Assembly (NCBI GenBank): GCA_963815445.1
Contig: CAWFGV010000011.1
Coordinates: 992,001 to 1,056,000, forward strand
Reading direction: 5' to 3'
DNA from: JANLYC01 sp963815445
Lineage (GTDB): Bacteria; Actinomycetota; Actinomycetes; Propionibacteriales; Nocardioidaceae
DNA: 64,000 bases
This document shows positions 24,813 through 34,836 of this stretch, piece after piece (the first letter of the stretch is position 1; each line of letters starts with the position of its first letter). Both the position numbers and the translations under genes were made by a program. The notes below the pieces were generated by a model. The model searched no databases and was not told where the DNA came from. It was given only the letters and a program-made list of their open reading frames with translations.

Positions 24813-26798
24813 TCATACCTGGGCCTTCGTGTCGACCGCTTCGACGATCCGGGCGATGGCCTCGGCCACCGGGACCCCGTTGTCCTGGTCGCCGCTGCGG
24901 TAGCGGAACGACACCGCACCGTCCTCGACGTCTCGGTCGCCCGCGATCACCATGAACGGCACCTTCTGCAGCTGGGCGTTGCGGATCTTCTTCTGCATCC
25001 GGTCGTCGGACTCGTCGACCTCGACCCGCACCCCCGCTTCGGACATCTGGGCCGCGACCTGGTGCAGGTAGCCATGGTGACGCTCGGCGATCGGGATGCC
25101 TTGCACCTGCACGGGTGCGAGCCAGGGCGGGAAGGCACCAGCGAAGTGCTCGACCAGAACGCCGAGGAACCGCTCGACCGACCCGAACTTGGCCGAGTGG
25201 ATCATCACCGGCTGTTGTCGCGTGCCATCAGCGGCCTGGTACTCCAGACCGAAACGCGCCGGCTGGTTGAAGTCGTACTGGACGGTCGACATCTGCCAGG
25301 TACGACCGATCGCGTCTCGAGCCTGCACGGAGATCTTCGGCCCGTAGTACGCCGCGCCGCCCGGGTCGGCGACGAGCTCGAGCCCCGACTCGGTGGCCAC
25401 CTGCTCGAGGATCGCGGTGGCGGTCGCCCAGTCCTCGTCGGAACCCACGAATTTCGAGGAGTCCGCGTCACGGGTGGACAGCTCGAGATAGAAGTCGTCG
25501 AGACCGAAGTCCTTGAGGAGCCCCAGCAGGAAGTCGAGCAGGTGCTTGATCTCAGCCGGCGCCTGCTCGGCCGCGACGTAGGAGTGCGAGTCGTCCATCG
25601 TCAGACCGCGCACCCGGGTCAGCCCATGGATGACGCCTGACAGCTCATTGCGATAGACCGCTCCCAGCTCGAACAATCGCAGCGGCAGCTCACGGTAGGA
25701 CCGACCGCGCGACTTGAAGATCAAGTTGTGCATGGGGCAGTTCATGGCCTTGAGGTAGTAGTTGCTGCCCTCCATCTCCATCGGTGGAAACATGCCGTCG
25801 GCGTAGTACGGCAGATGACCGGACGTCTCGAACAGCGCCTGCTTGGAGATGTGCGGAGTCGCGACGAAGTCGAAGCCCTCCTCGATGTGACGGCGGCGGA
25901 CGTAGTCCTCCATGACCCGCCGGATGATGCCGCCCTTGGGGTGGAACACGGCCAGCCCGGATCCGAGCTCGTCAGGGAACGAGTACAGGTCGAGCTCGCG
26001 GCCGAGTCGGCGGTGGTCGCGTCGTTCGGCCTCCTCGATGCGGTGCAGGTGCTCATCCAGGGCTTCCTTGGACTCCCAGGCCGTGCCGTAGATGCGCTGC
26101 AGCTGTTGGTTCTTCTCGTCGCCTCGCCAGTACGCCGCAGCGCTGCGCATGAGCTTGAACGCCGGGATACGTTTGGTGGTCGGCAGGTGCGGACCGCGAC
26201 AGAGGTCCTTCCACGCCAGCGACCCGTCGCGCTTGAGGTTGTCGTAGATCGTGAGCTCGCCCGCACCCACCTCGGCGCCGGCGCCCTCGGCAGCATCCTC
26301 GGCTCTACCCGTGCCCTTGAGCCCGATCAGCTCGAGCTTGTAGGGCTCGTCCTTCAGCTCGCCGAGGGCGTCACCGTCGCTCACGGATCTCCGCGAGAAC
26401 TTCTGCCCTTCCTTGATGATCTTGCGCATCCGGCTCTCGATCTTCTCGAGGTCCTCCGGCACGAACGGAGTCGCGACGTCGAAGTCGTAGTAGAAGCCGT
26501 CGGTGATCGGCGGCCCGATACCGAGCTTGGCGTCCGGGTAGAGCTCTTGGACAGCTTGTGCCAGCACGTGGGCTGTCGAGTGCCGCAAGATGTCGCGGCC
26601 GTCGGCGGAGTCGATCGCCACCGCTTCGACCTCATCACCGTCGCTGAGCTCGTGCGACAGGTCGCGCAACTCGCCGTCGACCCGGGCGGCGATCACAGCA
26701 GGCTCGTCGGCGAACAGCTCCCACGCCTTCGTGCCCGTCGTCACGGTCCGCTCAGCACGATCGGCTGCGCTGACAACGCTGACGCGAAGGTCGGGCAC
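24813..26798 (-). CDS. thrS: Threonyl-tRNA synthetase
   Basis: 661 residues from GTG 26798 (VPDLRVSVV), with AGGAG six bases upstream. TGS domain at about 1-65, editing domain with HSTAHVLAQAV, then the class II catalytic core: PHISKQALFETSGHLPYY (motif 1 region), KAMNCPMHNLIF with the zinc cysteine, RVRGLTMDDSHSY (motif 2 with a zinc His), and MIHSAKFGSVERF (motif 3). A C-terminal anticodon-binding domain ends the protein. A much longer frame continues upstream through antisense sequence and is not real. Confidence 0.96.
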   Translation of the reverse strand: MPDLRVSVVSAADRAERTVTTGTKAWELFADEPAVIAARVDGELRDLSHELSDGDEVEAVAIDSADGRDILRHSTAHVLAQAVQELYPDAKLGIGPPITDGFYYDFDVATPFVPEDLEKIESRMRKIIKEGQKFSRRSVSDGDALGELKDEPYKLELIGLKGTGRAEDAAEGAGAEVGAGELTIYDNLKRDGSLAWKDLCRGPHLPTTKRIPAFKLMRSAAAYWRGDEKNQQLQRIYGTAWESKEALDEHLHRIEEAERRDHRRLGRELDLYSFPDELGSGLAVFHPKGGIIRRVMEDYVRRRHIEEGFDFVATPHISKQALFETSGHLPYYADGMFPPMEMEGSNYYLKAMNCPMHNLIFKSRGRSYRELPLRLFELGAVYRNELSGVIHGLTRVRGLTMDDSHSYVAAEQAPAEIKHLLDFLLGLLKDFGLDDFYLELSTRDADSSKFVGSDEDWATATAILEQVATESGLELVADPGGAAYYGPKISVQARDAIGRTWQMSTVQYDFNQPARFGLEYQAADGTRQQPVMIHSAKFGSVERFLGVLVEHFAGAFPPWLAPVQVQGIPIAERHHGYLHQVAAQMSEAGVRVEVDESDDRMQKKIRNAQLQKVPFMVIAGDRDVEDGAVSFRYRSGDQDNGVPVAEAIARIVEAVDTKAQV

Positions 26799-27047
26799 TG
26801 GGAACTCCTGGAGGCGAATGCCGCGTGGCGGCGTACGAGGCGACATGAGGTCGCGCGGACCCGTTGATGGTATCGACCGGGTTCGACCGACGTCGCGGCA
26901 GTTTCCGCCCTCGTGTCGACGAACCGGCAGTGACCTGGCGGGTGCTCGTGTCCGGGCAGCTTCGGGTGACCCGGATGGAGAGGAGTCCCCAGGGATGCTC
27001 GGCAGGACCAGGCGTCCCTGGACAGACCGGACGACCCCGAAGGTACG

Positions 27048-28007
27048 TTGGAACCCGTGGAAGCGGCTATCGATATTCACGGTCTCCGCAAGCGGTTCGG
27101 CAGCACGCTCGCACTCGACGGACTCGACCTGGTCGTGCGCCCCGGTGAGGTACACGGCTTCCTGGGGCCGAACGGCTCGGGCAAGTCCACGACCATTCGG
27201 ATCCTGCTCGGCCTGCTCCGCGCCGACGGCGGGCAAGCCCGGCTCCTCGGCGGGGACCCGTGGGTCGAGACCACCCGGCTGCACAGTCGGCTGGCGTACG
27301 TGCCGGGCGATGTCTCGCTGTGGCCGAACCTGACCGGTGGCGAAGTCATCGACCTGCTGGGTCGGCTGCGTGGCGGCGTGGACGAGGCTCGGCGCAACGA
27401 GCTGCTCGAGAGGTTCGAGCTCGACCCGCGCAAGAAGTGCCGCGCCTACTCCAAGGGCAACCGCCAGAAGGTCGCCCTGGTGGCTGGGCTGGCTGCGGAC
27501 GTCGAGCTGCTGATCCTGGACGAACCGACCTCGGGCCTCGACCCGCTGATGGAAGAGGCGTTCCAGGAGACCATTCGCGAGGCGCGTGACGCGGGGCGGA
27601 CGGTGTTGCTGTCCAGCCACATCCTGGCCGAGGTGGAGGCTCTCTGCGACCGCGTCAGCATCATCCGCGCCGGCCGTAACGTCGAGACCGGCACGCTGGC
27701 CGAGCTCAGACAGCTCACCCGCACGACGGTCGTCGCCGAAACGACCCGGCCCGCCGACGGCCTCGAAAGGATCCCCGGCGTCCGTAACCTGAGTCTCGTC
27801 GACCACCGGGTGCGCTTCGACGTCGACTCCGAACATCTCGACGAGGCCGTCCGCCACCTGTCCCAGCTAGGAGTCCGGTCCCTCGTCAGCCACCCGCCGA
27901 CCTTGGAGGAGCTATTCCTGCGTGCGTATGGCGAGACCGGCGCGGGGAACGCCGGAGCCGACCAGGCAGAGCCGGTCGCACCCGACTCTGCTGAGCTGCA
28001 CCGATGA
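27048..28007 (+). CDS. ABC transporter ATP-binding protein (drug/antibiotic export type)
   Basis: 319 residues. Walker A GPNGSGKSTT, signature YSKGNRQKVALVAGL (SKGNRQ variant), Walker B LLILDEPTSGLDP and H-loop SSHILAEV. The C-terminal 80 residues are an ABC-2 exporter accessory domain. Start: TTG 27048 has GAAGG five bases upstream; GTG 27057 is the alternative. The stop overlaps the permease start by four bases. Divergent from thrS across a 249-bp gap. Substrate unknown. Confidence 0.9.
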   Translation: MEPVEAAIDIHGLRKRFGSTLALDGLDLVVRPGEVHGFLGPNGSGKSTTIRILLGLLRADGGQARLLGGDPWVETTRLHSRLAYVPGDVSLWPNLTGGEVIDLLGRLRGGVDEARRNELLERFELDPRKKCRAYSKGNRQKVALVAGLAADVELLILDEPTSGLDPLMEEAFQETIREARDAGRTVLLSSHILAEVEALCDRVSIIRAGRNVETGTLAELRQLTRTTVVAETTRPADGLERIPGVRNLSLVDHRVRFDVDSEHLDEAVRHLSQLGVRSLVSHPPTLEELFLRAYGETGAGNAGADQAEPVAPDSAELHR

Positions 28008-29593
28008 GGTACGCAGAAAGGTTCACCGGAACGCCAACGCTCGTCCGGCTGATCCTGCGGCGTGACCGCGTCCGGTTGCCGGTCTGGGTCGTCAGCATCG
28101 TCGGCCTCGTCGGCTTCTCGGCCAACGCCGTCCAGGGCGTCTACGGGACCGCCCACGACCGCGCCGTCTATGCCGAGACCGTAGGGCGCAGCTCAGGGTC
28201 CATCGCCCTCGCCGGCCCGCCCGTGGGACTGCGGACGATCGGCGGCGTCACGATCTTCGAGACCAGCGCGACCGCGTTGATCGCCATCGCGTTGATGGCG
28301 ATCTTCCTGACCGTCCGGCACACCCGCGCGGAGGAGGAGGCCGAACGCACCGAGCTGATGCGCGCCGGCCGGCTCGGCAGGCTTGCGCCGCTGGCTGCCG
28401 CCGGCCTGACGATCAGCGCGGCATCGGTCCTGATCGGCCTCGGCATCGCCGGCTCCTTCATCGTGCTGGGTCTGCCCGCGCGGGGCAGTTGGGCATTCGG
28501 AGCCTCTGTAGCCGTGTTCGGAGTCTGCTTCACCGGGGTAGCCCTGGTGGCGGCGCAGGTCACCGAGCATGCACGGGCAGCCTCTGGTGGGGCGGCCGCT
28601 GTGCTGGCGGTGGTCTTCGCCCTGCGCGCCGTCGGAGATGTCGGGTGGAGTCCGCTGTCCTGGTGGTCGCCGATGGGTTGGTCGCAAGCGGTGCGCCCGT
28701 ATGTCGACGACCGCTGGTGGCCGCTGCTCATCTCGCTCACGGTCGGTGGCGTGCTCGTCTTCGCGGCACAGTCACTCGTCGAGCGTCGAGACCTCGGAGC
28801 CGGTCTGGTCCCCACGCGGCTCGGCGTGTCCACGGCCGGACCCCGACTGTCCACGGCCTGGGGCCTGGCGATCAGGCTGCAGCGAGCATCCGTCGTGGGT
28901 TGGTCCGTGGGGCTGGGCCTGGGCGGCGCCGCCTTCGGGTCGATCAGCGGCGACCTCAACCGGCTGATCGAGGATCGACCGGAACTCAAGGACGTGCTCG
29001 TGCCAGGCGGTGGCGACATCACCGACGGTTACCTGGCGACCATGGCGCTCATCCTCGCGCTGGTGGCCGGCGGCTTCACGGTCGCGTCGACCCTGCGCCT
29101 GCGTTCGGAGGAGACGGCGCGACGCGTGGAGCCGTTGCTCGCCACCCGGCTGAGCCGACTGCGATGGGCAGCAGCCAACCTGAGCTTCATGGCCGTCTCG
29201 ACCGCCCTGGTGCTCGCAATCGGCGGGGCCGGGCTGGGCGCGAGCAGCGCGATCGCCACGCATGACGCCGGTCGGCTGGTGGACTCGATCACCAGCGCCC
29301 TGCTCTACCTACCCGCAGGGCTTCTCGTCGCGGGGATCGCACTCGTGCTCATCGGCTGGCTGCCGCGAGCCGCCGCCTCGGTCTGGACGCTGCTCGCCGC
29401 CTGCTTCGTGATCGGCTATCTGGGCCCACTCTTCAACCTGCCGTCGTGGATGATCCAGTCCTCGCCGTACAGCCACATCCCCTCGACGCTCACCGGGGAC
29501 GTCACGATCGGCGGCCCCCTGGCATTGCTCGCGCTCACGGCTGCTGCCGGAGCCATCGGCCTGTCCGGTCTGCGCCGCCGCGACCTGGTGTAG
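28004..29593 (+). CDS. ABC transporter permease, tetronasin-resistance-like
   Basis: 529 residues with about twelve predicted membrane helices in two similar halves. Text such as LVRLILRRDRVRLPVWV at the start and WWSPMGWSQAVRPYVDDRWW in the middle matches the large single-subunit permeases (TnrB3 type) that pair with one ATPase for polyketide-ionophore or multidrug export. The ATPase gene overlaps it by four bases. Substrate unknown; co-occurrence supports an export complex in the inner membrane. Confidence 0.88.
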   Translation: MRYAERFTGTPTLVRLILRRDRVRLPVWVVSIVGLVGFSANAVQGVYGTAHDRAVYAETVGRSSGSIALAGPPVGLRTIGGVTIFETSATALIAIALMAIFLTVRHTRAEEEAERTELMRAGRLGRLAPLAAAGLTISAASVLIGLGIAGSFIVLGLPARGSWAFGASVAVFGVCFTGVALVAAQVTEHARAASGGAAAVLAVVFALRAVGDVGWSPLSWWSPMGWSQAVRPYVDDRWWPLLISLTVGGVLVFAAQSLVERRDLGAGLVPTRLGVSTAGPRLSTAWGLAIRLQRASVVGWSVGLGLGGAAFGSISGDLNRLIEDRPELKDVLVPGGGDITDGYLATMALILALVAGGFTVASTLRLRSEETARRVEPLLATRLSRLRWAAANLSFMAVSTALVLAIGGAGLGASSAIATHDAGRLVDSITSALLYLPAGLLVAGIALVLIGWLPRAAASVWTLLAACFVIGYLGPLFNLPSWMIQSSPYSHIPSTLTGDVTIGGPLALLALTAAAGAIGLSGLRRRDLV

Positions 29594-29648
29594 CCGACCC
29601 TTCCGCTCCATGGCTGCACACGGGGACCCGTGCCCGCGCCCGACCTGA

Positions 29649-30398
29649 TCAGGTCGCGGCGAACGCCATCAACCGACGCCACGCGTCGCGGCACTCTTGT
29701 GACCACTCGTCGAACGACCGGTCGAAGAAGCTGTGCGGGGCACCCGGGTAGATGTGCAGGTCGTGCTCGACACCCGCGTCGGTCAATGCGCGGTCGAACG
29801 CGCTGATGGCGTCTGCCGGGATCGACCGGTCGTCGCCGCCATACAGACCGAGCACCTTGCACTCGAAGGCGTCCGCCCTCTCGATGACCGACGGCAGCGT
29901 GTCCCGCCAGACCGCTGGAGTGCCGTAGAAGCTGACGACCCCGCTGAGGTCGTGCCCAGCGAGGGCCTGCCGCAACGAGAAGGCCCCGCCCATGCAGAAC
30001 CCGACTGTCATCACCTTGTCGACGCCGCGCTCGGTCCGCAGGTGCTCGATCGCCGCCGCCACGTCGTCGCTCAGCTGCTCGGGCTGGACCTGCGCGACGT
30101 GCGGCCTGGATTCCCAGTCGGCGTCCCGCGGCTCGGTGCCCGCCGTCCGCCCGAAGTAGTCGAGCGCCACGGCGTCGTACCCGGACGCCGCGAACGCCTC
30201 GGCAAGTCGCTCGTAGAAGGAGAAGAGCCCGCGGATGTCAGGCAGGACGACGACACCGGTGCCGGTCGGCTCGGATGCGGCCGCGAGGTGAGCCGCGAAC
30301 GTGCTCGAGTCCGCCGACGTCAGGACCAGACGCCTCCCGGGCGACAGCGGGAACGGCAGCCCGACATCCGGCAGCTCGGCATCGGCGGGCATGCACAT
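29649..30398 (-). CDS. Dienelactone hydrolase family protein
   Basis: 249 residues, alpha/beta hydrolase. The nucleophile is a cysteine in GFCMGGAF, typical of dienelactone hydrolases, with Asp in LGLYGGDDRSIP and His in GAPHSFFDR. The physiological substrate is uncertain because no aromatic-degradation genes are nearby. It lies 82 bp downstream of the giant BTAD/WD40 gene on the same strand and could share its transcript. Confidence 0.88.
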   Translation of the reverse strand: MCMPADAELPDVGLPFPLSPGRRLVLTSADSSTFAAHLAAASEPTGTGVVVLPDIRGLFSFYERLAEAFAASGYDAVALDYFGRTAGTEPRDADWESRPHVAQVQPEQLSDDVAAAIEHLRTERGVDKVMTVGFCMGGAFSLRQALAGHDLSGVVSFYGTPAVWRDTLPSVIERADAFECKVLGLYGGDDRSIPADAISAFDRALTDAGVEHDLHIYPGAPHSFFDRSFDEWSQECRDAWRRLMAFAAT

Positions 30399-30480
30399 GT
30401 GGACTCCTCGCGACGACAGCAGGGGTATGACGCCGACGGTAGCGCGGCTCCGCTCGCGAGGTGAGATCAGCGTGAATGGC

Positions 30481-33400
30481 CTAGCCTCCCGCCGGCCACT
30501 GGGGGCATGTCAGCTGGTAGGGCCGGCTCGGGAAAAACTGATTCCACTCGGCCTGTGTCAGGTTTCGCCCTGCAATGCTGCAGGCGCGTTCGAGCCAGGT
30601 TGTCGTGCGGGTGTCCACCGTGAAGATCCGCCCGTCAGCCGAGGCCACGAGGAGACCGCTGCTGTCAGGCAGGTAGGAAATTGACGCTCCTGGTCCGAGG
30701 GTGGCTGTCGACCACAGGCCCGTGGCGGGCAGGTTGGGGAGTGGGATGCTCGCCTGGTAGATGCCTGTCCGGCCGTCCCAGAGCTTGATCCGGTTCGCTT
30801 GCACAGATGCGAATTGGCTGTTGTCGGGCGCATGCGCGATGTCGGCTCCCGGATCCGTCGACGCCGGGTCCTCGATCCACTGCAGGGTGTCGGCGTCGAT
30901 GAGCCAAACCATTCCGTCGGGGTGGACGGCTGCGAGGACCGCCCCATTCGGCGAAACCGCCGCCAGCCTGTCCTCCGTCGTCAACAGTCGCACGGCGGAC
31001 TTCAGGATCGCCCCGTCTGCAAGGTCGACTCGTTCGATCAACCCGTCCTCCTCGAGCACGAGGAGGCTTTCACCGCGGGGGTCAGGTAGCAGGGAAACGG
31101 CGTTGGTGACGAAGCCGACAGGTCCGCGGGCCGGCCGCAACGTCGCCCGGTCCAGCGATTCCAGCTGTCCGGCTCGGTCATCGACGTAGATCGTGTCGCC
31201 ATCCCGGCCGAAGGCCGCCAGCACTTTCACCCCAGGGCGGTAGCTGCGTTGCCCGACCAGGCGGCCGGTCTGTGCGTCCCTCAGCGACAGCACGCCGGGT
31301 CGCGTGGTCAGGAGCCAGCGGGAGTCCGGCGACCAGACACGGCCCGACATCTGCTTGCGCGTCGAGACGGGCCTGGTCTTCTGACCGGTCCGGTTGTCGA
31401 CGAACCACACGCGGTCGTCCTGGATACGTGCGACGCTCTGGCCGTCCGGCCCCGCCAGCGACACACCGATCTTCCCTTGTCCGAAGCTGCCTGCCTTTCC
31501 GACGGACAGAAAATCACCGTTCCCGGTGACGTCCCAGCTCATCAGCTCATGGACGGAGCTGGTGTAGACGGTGCGGTCATTGCCGCTGAAGCCCGCGCCC
31601 CAGATCTGGTCCCGGTGTGCCGCGAACCTGGCGAGCTGCCCCCCTGAGATCGCGTCCCAGACGATCGTCGTCCGGTCCACCGACGTCGACAGCAACATCG
31701 AACCGTCGTGGGCATACTCGATGTCCGTGACTTCAGCCGTGTGTCCCCCAAGGGGCGGCCCCAGTGGGCCGAGGGTCTTGGTCTCGAAACGGAGGACCCG
31801 GTTGCCGCTCGCGACCGCCAGGCGGGACCCGTCCGGACTGACGTCCATGGCGCCTGTCAGGGGTTGCCTGATGAGGTCGGACCCGGACCAGCGGAGCAGT
31901 CGTCCGGAGTCGACGTCGTAGACGCGGATCGAGCGTGGGCCGATCGTCGCGGTGTAGACGAGTCGCCCGTCGGGACTCAAGGCTGCCTGAGGCAGGTCGG
32001 GGGTGGCCACCGTGAACACGGGCTTGGATGGCTTGGCCACATCCCACACCAGCACGGCCGCGAGAGCCGGCCCTTCCGGCCCGAAATATCTGTTGACGCC
32101 CGCCACCAGCCGGGTGCCGTCCTGACTGAATGCCAGTGAGTACTCGACGTTGGCGCCGCTCGGCCACCCGCCGGGCTGTCGCGCAGACAGCTTGCCGCTG
32201 GGAAGGTCATACAGGTGCACCGGCTGGGAGACGATGCGCGGCGCTCCGCCGGTCCATTGGTTGACGGCGGTCGCCATCAGCTTGCCGTCCGGGGAGAACG
32301 TGACGGCGCTGGTCGGCGTCCGGTCGGCGAAGTCGACCGGAGCCAGGGTGGTGGCGTCGAAGAGCTGCAGACCCTCGACAGGTTGCCCCACCGCCACCAG
32401 CTCGCCGTCGCCGCTCACCGCCAGCGAGACGGGCTGGTCTGCGGTCTCCTGGATCCGTTGCAGTGAGCCGAGCTCCGTCAGCGTGGTGGCCAGGTTGTCC
32501 CATTGCTGCGGGGAATCGTCCACCTGCAACGCTGCCATGCCGAGCAGGAGGGAGACTGCCGCAACCTGCTGGTTGAGCGCCTGAGCTCCGGCACCGCGGG
32601 CCTCGGCCAGCCGGGCCGCGGCCTCTGAGCGGTCCTGGCTCTGTCGCGCCTGCTCCGCGGAGCGGAGCGCCAGGGCACCGGCGACCAGCGCGAGCACGAG
32701 GAGCACGCCGACCCCGGCCAGTGCTTCTCGCAGCCGCCGGTTGAAGGTGCGCTCGCGCGCGACCCGAGTCTCGGCATCGCGGCGTTCGGCTACAGCCAGC
32801 TCGGCCGATGCGTCCAGAAAGGCAACCTCGGTGTCGTCCAGGTCGGGGAAAGCGAGGTCGCGCCATTCGAGTGCGCGGGTGAGTCGGGTGCCGCGATAGA
32901 GCTCGCCGTCGGGACGCCCCATGGTCTGCCAGGCGTCAGCGGAGCCGGCGAGGTGGCGGAACAACCGCTGGCCGTCGACGTCGTCGTCGAGCCAGCCGCG
33001 AAGTCGCGGCCACACCCGCACCAGTGCCTCGTGGGCGATCTGAAGGGTGTCGCCGTCGACACTGACCAGCCGGGCCGCGACCAGCTGCTCGACCAGCCGC
33101 TCGTGGGCCATGTCCACGGCGACCTTGGCCCGGGGGACGCGAGCACGGACCGGGTCTCCATCCTCGGTGGGCATGACCAGCCGGAGCAACAGGCTCCGGA
33201 GCTGGTTGCGCTCGGCGGGGTTCATGGCGTCGTAGAGGGACTCCGCGGACCGCGAGACCGCCTCCCGGATCCCGCCGGTGGCCCGGTATCCGGCGACGGT
33301 CAGGGTTGGCCCCTCGCGGCGCTCCCAGGTCTCGCGGAGCACGTGGGAGAGCAGCGGCAGCGCGGCCGGCTCACCCTCCACCTCCCGGACGAGCAAGTCG

Positions 33401-34704
33401 ACCAGGCCAGGCTCCAGCCGTAGCCCGGCACGACGCGCTGGACCTTCGATCGCGCTCCGCAGCCCGGGCTCGCTCATGGGCCCGAGCAGATACAGGCCGT
33501 CCTCCAGCACCCGCGCGATCTCCGGGTACGGCGCCAGGTCGCCCAGATGGTCGGCACGCAACACCAGGACGAGTGCCCCACCGGAACCAACGTGCACCGC
33601 GAGAGCCGCGAAGTACCTCGCCCGCTCCTCCGGGTCGGCGCAGAGCGTGATCGCCTCCTCGGTCTGGTCCACCACAAGGGTCTGCCGTCCGCGCGGCTTG
33701 AGGCCGACGATCGAGTCGCACGGGCGCGCGCCCGGCGTGGTGACGAGCACCGGGGTCCCGCTCCGGACGAGCGAGGTCACCACCCCAGCGCGGACGAGTG
33801 AGGACTTCCCTGCGCCCGACGGCCCGATGACAGCGAGAACTCTCGAGTCACGCAGCCGACGCAGGCAGGCGGCGATGTCGTCCTCCCGGCCGAAGTACGA
33901 GTCCGCGTCGGCGGCGTCATAGGGCAGCAGCCCACGGTAGGGGCACGTGACGCTGGCCTGCCGGACCGGTACGGGCGACAACGACCGGTCCTGCCGCAGC
34001 AGCAAGGCCTCGAGCTCGACGAGCTCACGGCCCGGATCGAGACCGAATTCCTCGACCAGCATCGCCCGGGCCTTCGTGATCGCGCCGAGCGCTTCCGGCT
34101 GGCGGCCCGACTGACTAAGCGCCCGCGCCAACAACGCCCATCGCCGCTCCCGGAAGGGCGCTTGCGCCACCAGCGCCCTGGCCCGCTCCAGCACCCCGGG
34201 CGCCCGCCCCGCCTCACTCTCCCCCTCGACCAGCAACTCCTCGGCATCCATTCGCAGACCCTCGAGCCGGGTCGTCTCCACCCGTCCGGGCTCCCACTCC
34301 TCGAGATCTGGCAGCGCCGGTCCCCGCCACAGCTCAAGCGCCTCCCGTGCCAGGTACGACGCCCGCGCCGGGTCGCCGCCGGCAAGCGCCTGTCGCGCGT
34401 GTTCGAGCAGCCGCTCGAACACCCTGTGATCCAGCTCCTCTTCGGTAAGGGCCAGGCGGTAGCCGTGGGCATCGGACACGATGGCTGCGCTGCCCAGCCG
34501 CTTGCGCAGCCGTACGACGCAGCCTTGCAACACCTTGGCCCAGGACGTCGGCAGGGCTTCTCCCCACAGCGCATCGCCCAGCGTCTCGGTGGTGATGGGC
34601 TCACCCGCGCGCACGACGAGTGCCGACAAGACAACCCGGTCCCGAGGGCTGAGGCCGTTCACCTGACCGTCGACCTGGAGTGGGCCGAGCACGGCGATAC
34701 CCAT
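30481..34704 (-). CDS. Giant BTAD - nSTAND NTPase - WD40 regulator with a membrane helix
   Basis: 1407 residues from ATG 34704 (MGIAVLGPLQVDGQVNGLSP). Order: winged-helix DNA-binding domain (1-95), BTAD (100-245), a link CPYRGLLPYDAADADSYFGRED typical of nSTAND1 NTPases, P-loop GPSGAGKSS (about 294-302) with Walker B-like TLVVDQTEEA, a helical region, one membrane helix (about 661-680), and a beta-propeller of WD40 repeats (about 740-1370) with repeated SPDG motifs such as AVTFSPDGKL and ALSPDGRLVY. Such proteins are thought to sense a ligand through the propeller and switch via NTP binding; having both a DNA-binding end and a membrane helix is unusual. Divergent from the lipoprotein gene. 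Confidence 0.88.
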   Translation of the reverse strand: MGIAVLGPLQVDGQVNGLSPRDRVVLSALVVRAGEPITTETLGDALWGEALPTSWAKVLQGCVVRLRKRLGSAAIVSDAHGYRLALTEEELDHRVFERLLEHARQALAGGDPARASYLAREALELWRGPALPDLEEWEPGRVETTRLEGLRMDAEELLVEGESEAGRAPGVLERARALVAQAPFRERRWALLARALSQSGRQPEALGAITKARAMLVEEFGLDPGRELVELEALLLRQDRSLSPVPVRQASVTCPYRGLLPYDAADADSYFGREDDIAACLRRLRDSRVLAVIGPSGAGKSSLVRAGVVTSLVRSGTPVLVTTPGARPCDSIVGLKPRGRQTLVVDQTEEAITLCADPEERARYFAALAVHVGSGGALVLVLRADHLGDLAPYPEIARVLEDGLYLLGPMSEPGLRSAIEGPARRAGLRLEPGLVDLLVREVEGEPAALPLLSHVLRETWERREGPTLTVAGYRATGGIREAVSRSAESLYDAMNPAERNQLRSLLLRLVMPTEDGDPVRARVPRAKVAVDMAHERLVEQLVAARLVSVDGDTLQIAHEALVRVWPRLRGWLDDDVDGQRLFRHLAGSADAWQTMGRPDGELYRGTRLTRALEWRDLAFPDLDDTEVAFLDASAELAVAERRDAETRVARERTFNRRLREALAGVGVLLVLALVAGALALRSAEQARQSQDRSEAAARLAEARGAGAQALNQQVAAVSLLLGMAALQVDDSPQQWDNLATTLTELGSLQRIQETADQPVSLAVSGDGELVAVGQPVEGLQLFDATTLAPVDFADRTPTSAVTFSPDGKLMATAVNQWTGGAPRIVSQPVHLYDLPSGKLSARQPGGWPSGANVEYSLAFSQDGTRLVAGVNRYFGPEGPALAAVLVWDVAKPSKPVFTVATPDLPQAALSPDGRLVYTATIGPRSIRVYDVDSGRLLRWSGSDLIRQPLTGAMDVSPDGSRLAVASGNRVLRFETKTLGPLGPPLGGHTAEVTDIEYAHDGSMLLSTSVDRTTIVWDAISGGQLARFAAHRDQIWGAGFSGNDRTVYTSSVHELMSWDVTGNGDFLSVGKAGSFGQGKIGVSLAGPDGQSVARIQDDRVWFVDNRTGQKTRPVSTRKQMSGRVWSPDSRWLLTTRPGVLSLRDAQTGRLVGQRSYRPGVKVLAAFGRDGDTIYVDDRAGQLESLDRATLRPARGPVGFVTNAVSLLPDPRGESLLVLEEDGLIERVDLADGAILKSAVRLLTTEDRLAAVSPNGAVLAAVHPDGMVWLIDADTLQWIEDPASTDPGADIAHAPDNSQFASVQANRIKLWDGRTGIYQASIPLPNLPATGLWSTATLGPGASISYLPDSSGLLVASADGRIFTVDTRTTTWLERACSIAGRNLTQAEWNQFFPSRPYQLTCPQWPAGG

Positions 34705-34836
34705 GTCCCGACTCTCTTCCCGCCAAGGCTCCCCGTCAACGGGACTGATACCCGGCCGATACCACTCCGGAGGCGTCCCGACACCCGCAGGCGGCACAAC
34801 GGAAGCGACCGACAACTTCCGACCGCGGAGGTCATC

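Noticed and set aside
26799..27857. N-terminal extension of ThrS by about 350 residues
   Set aside because: It is antisense to the ABC ATPase gene; the TGS domain starts at GTG 26798 with a ribosome site.
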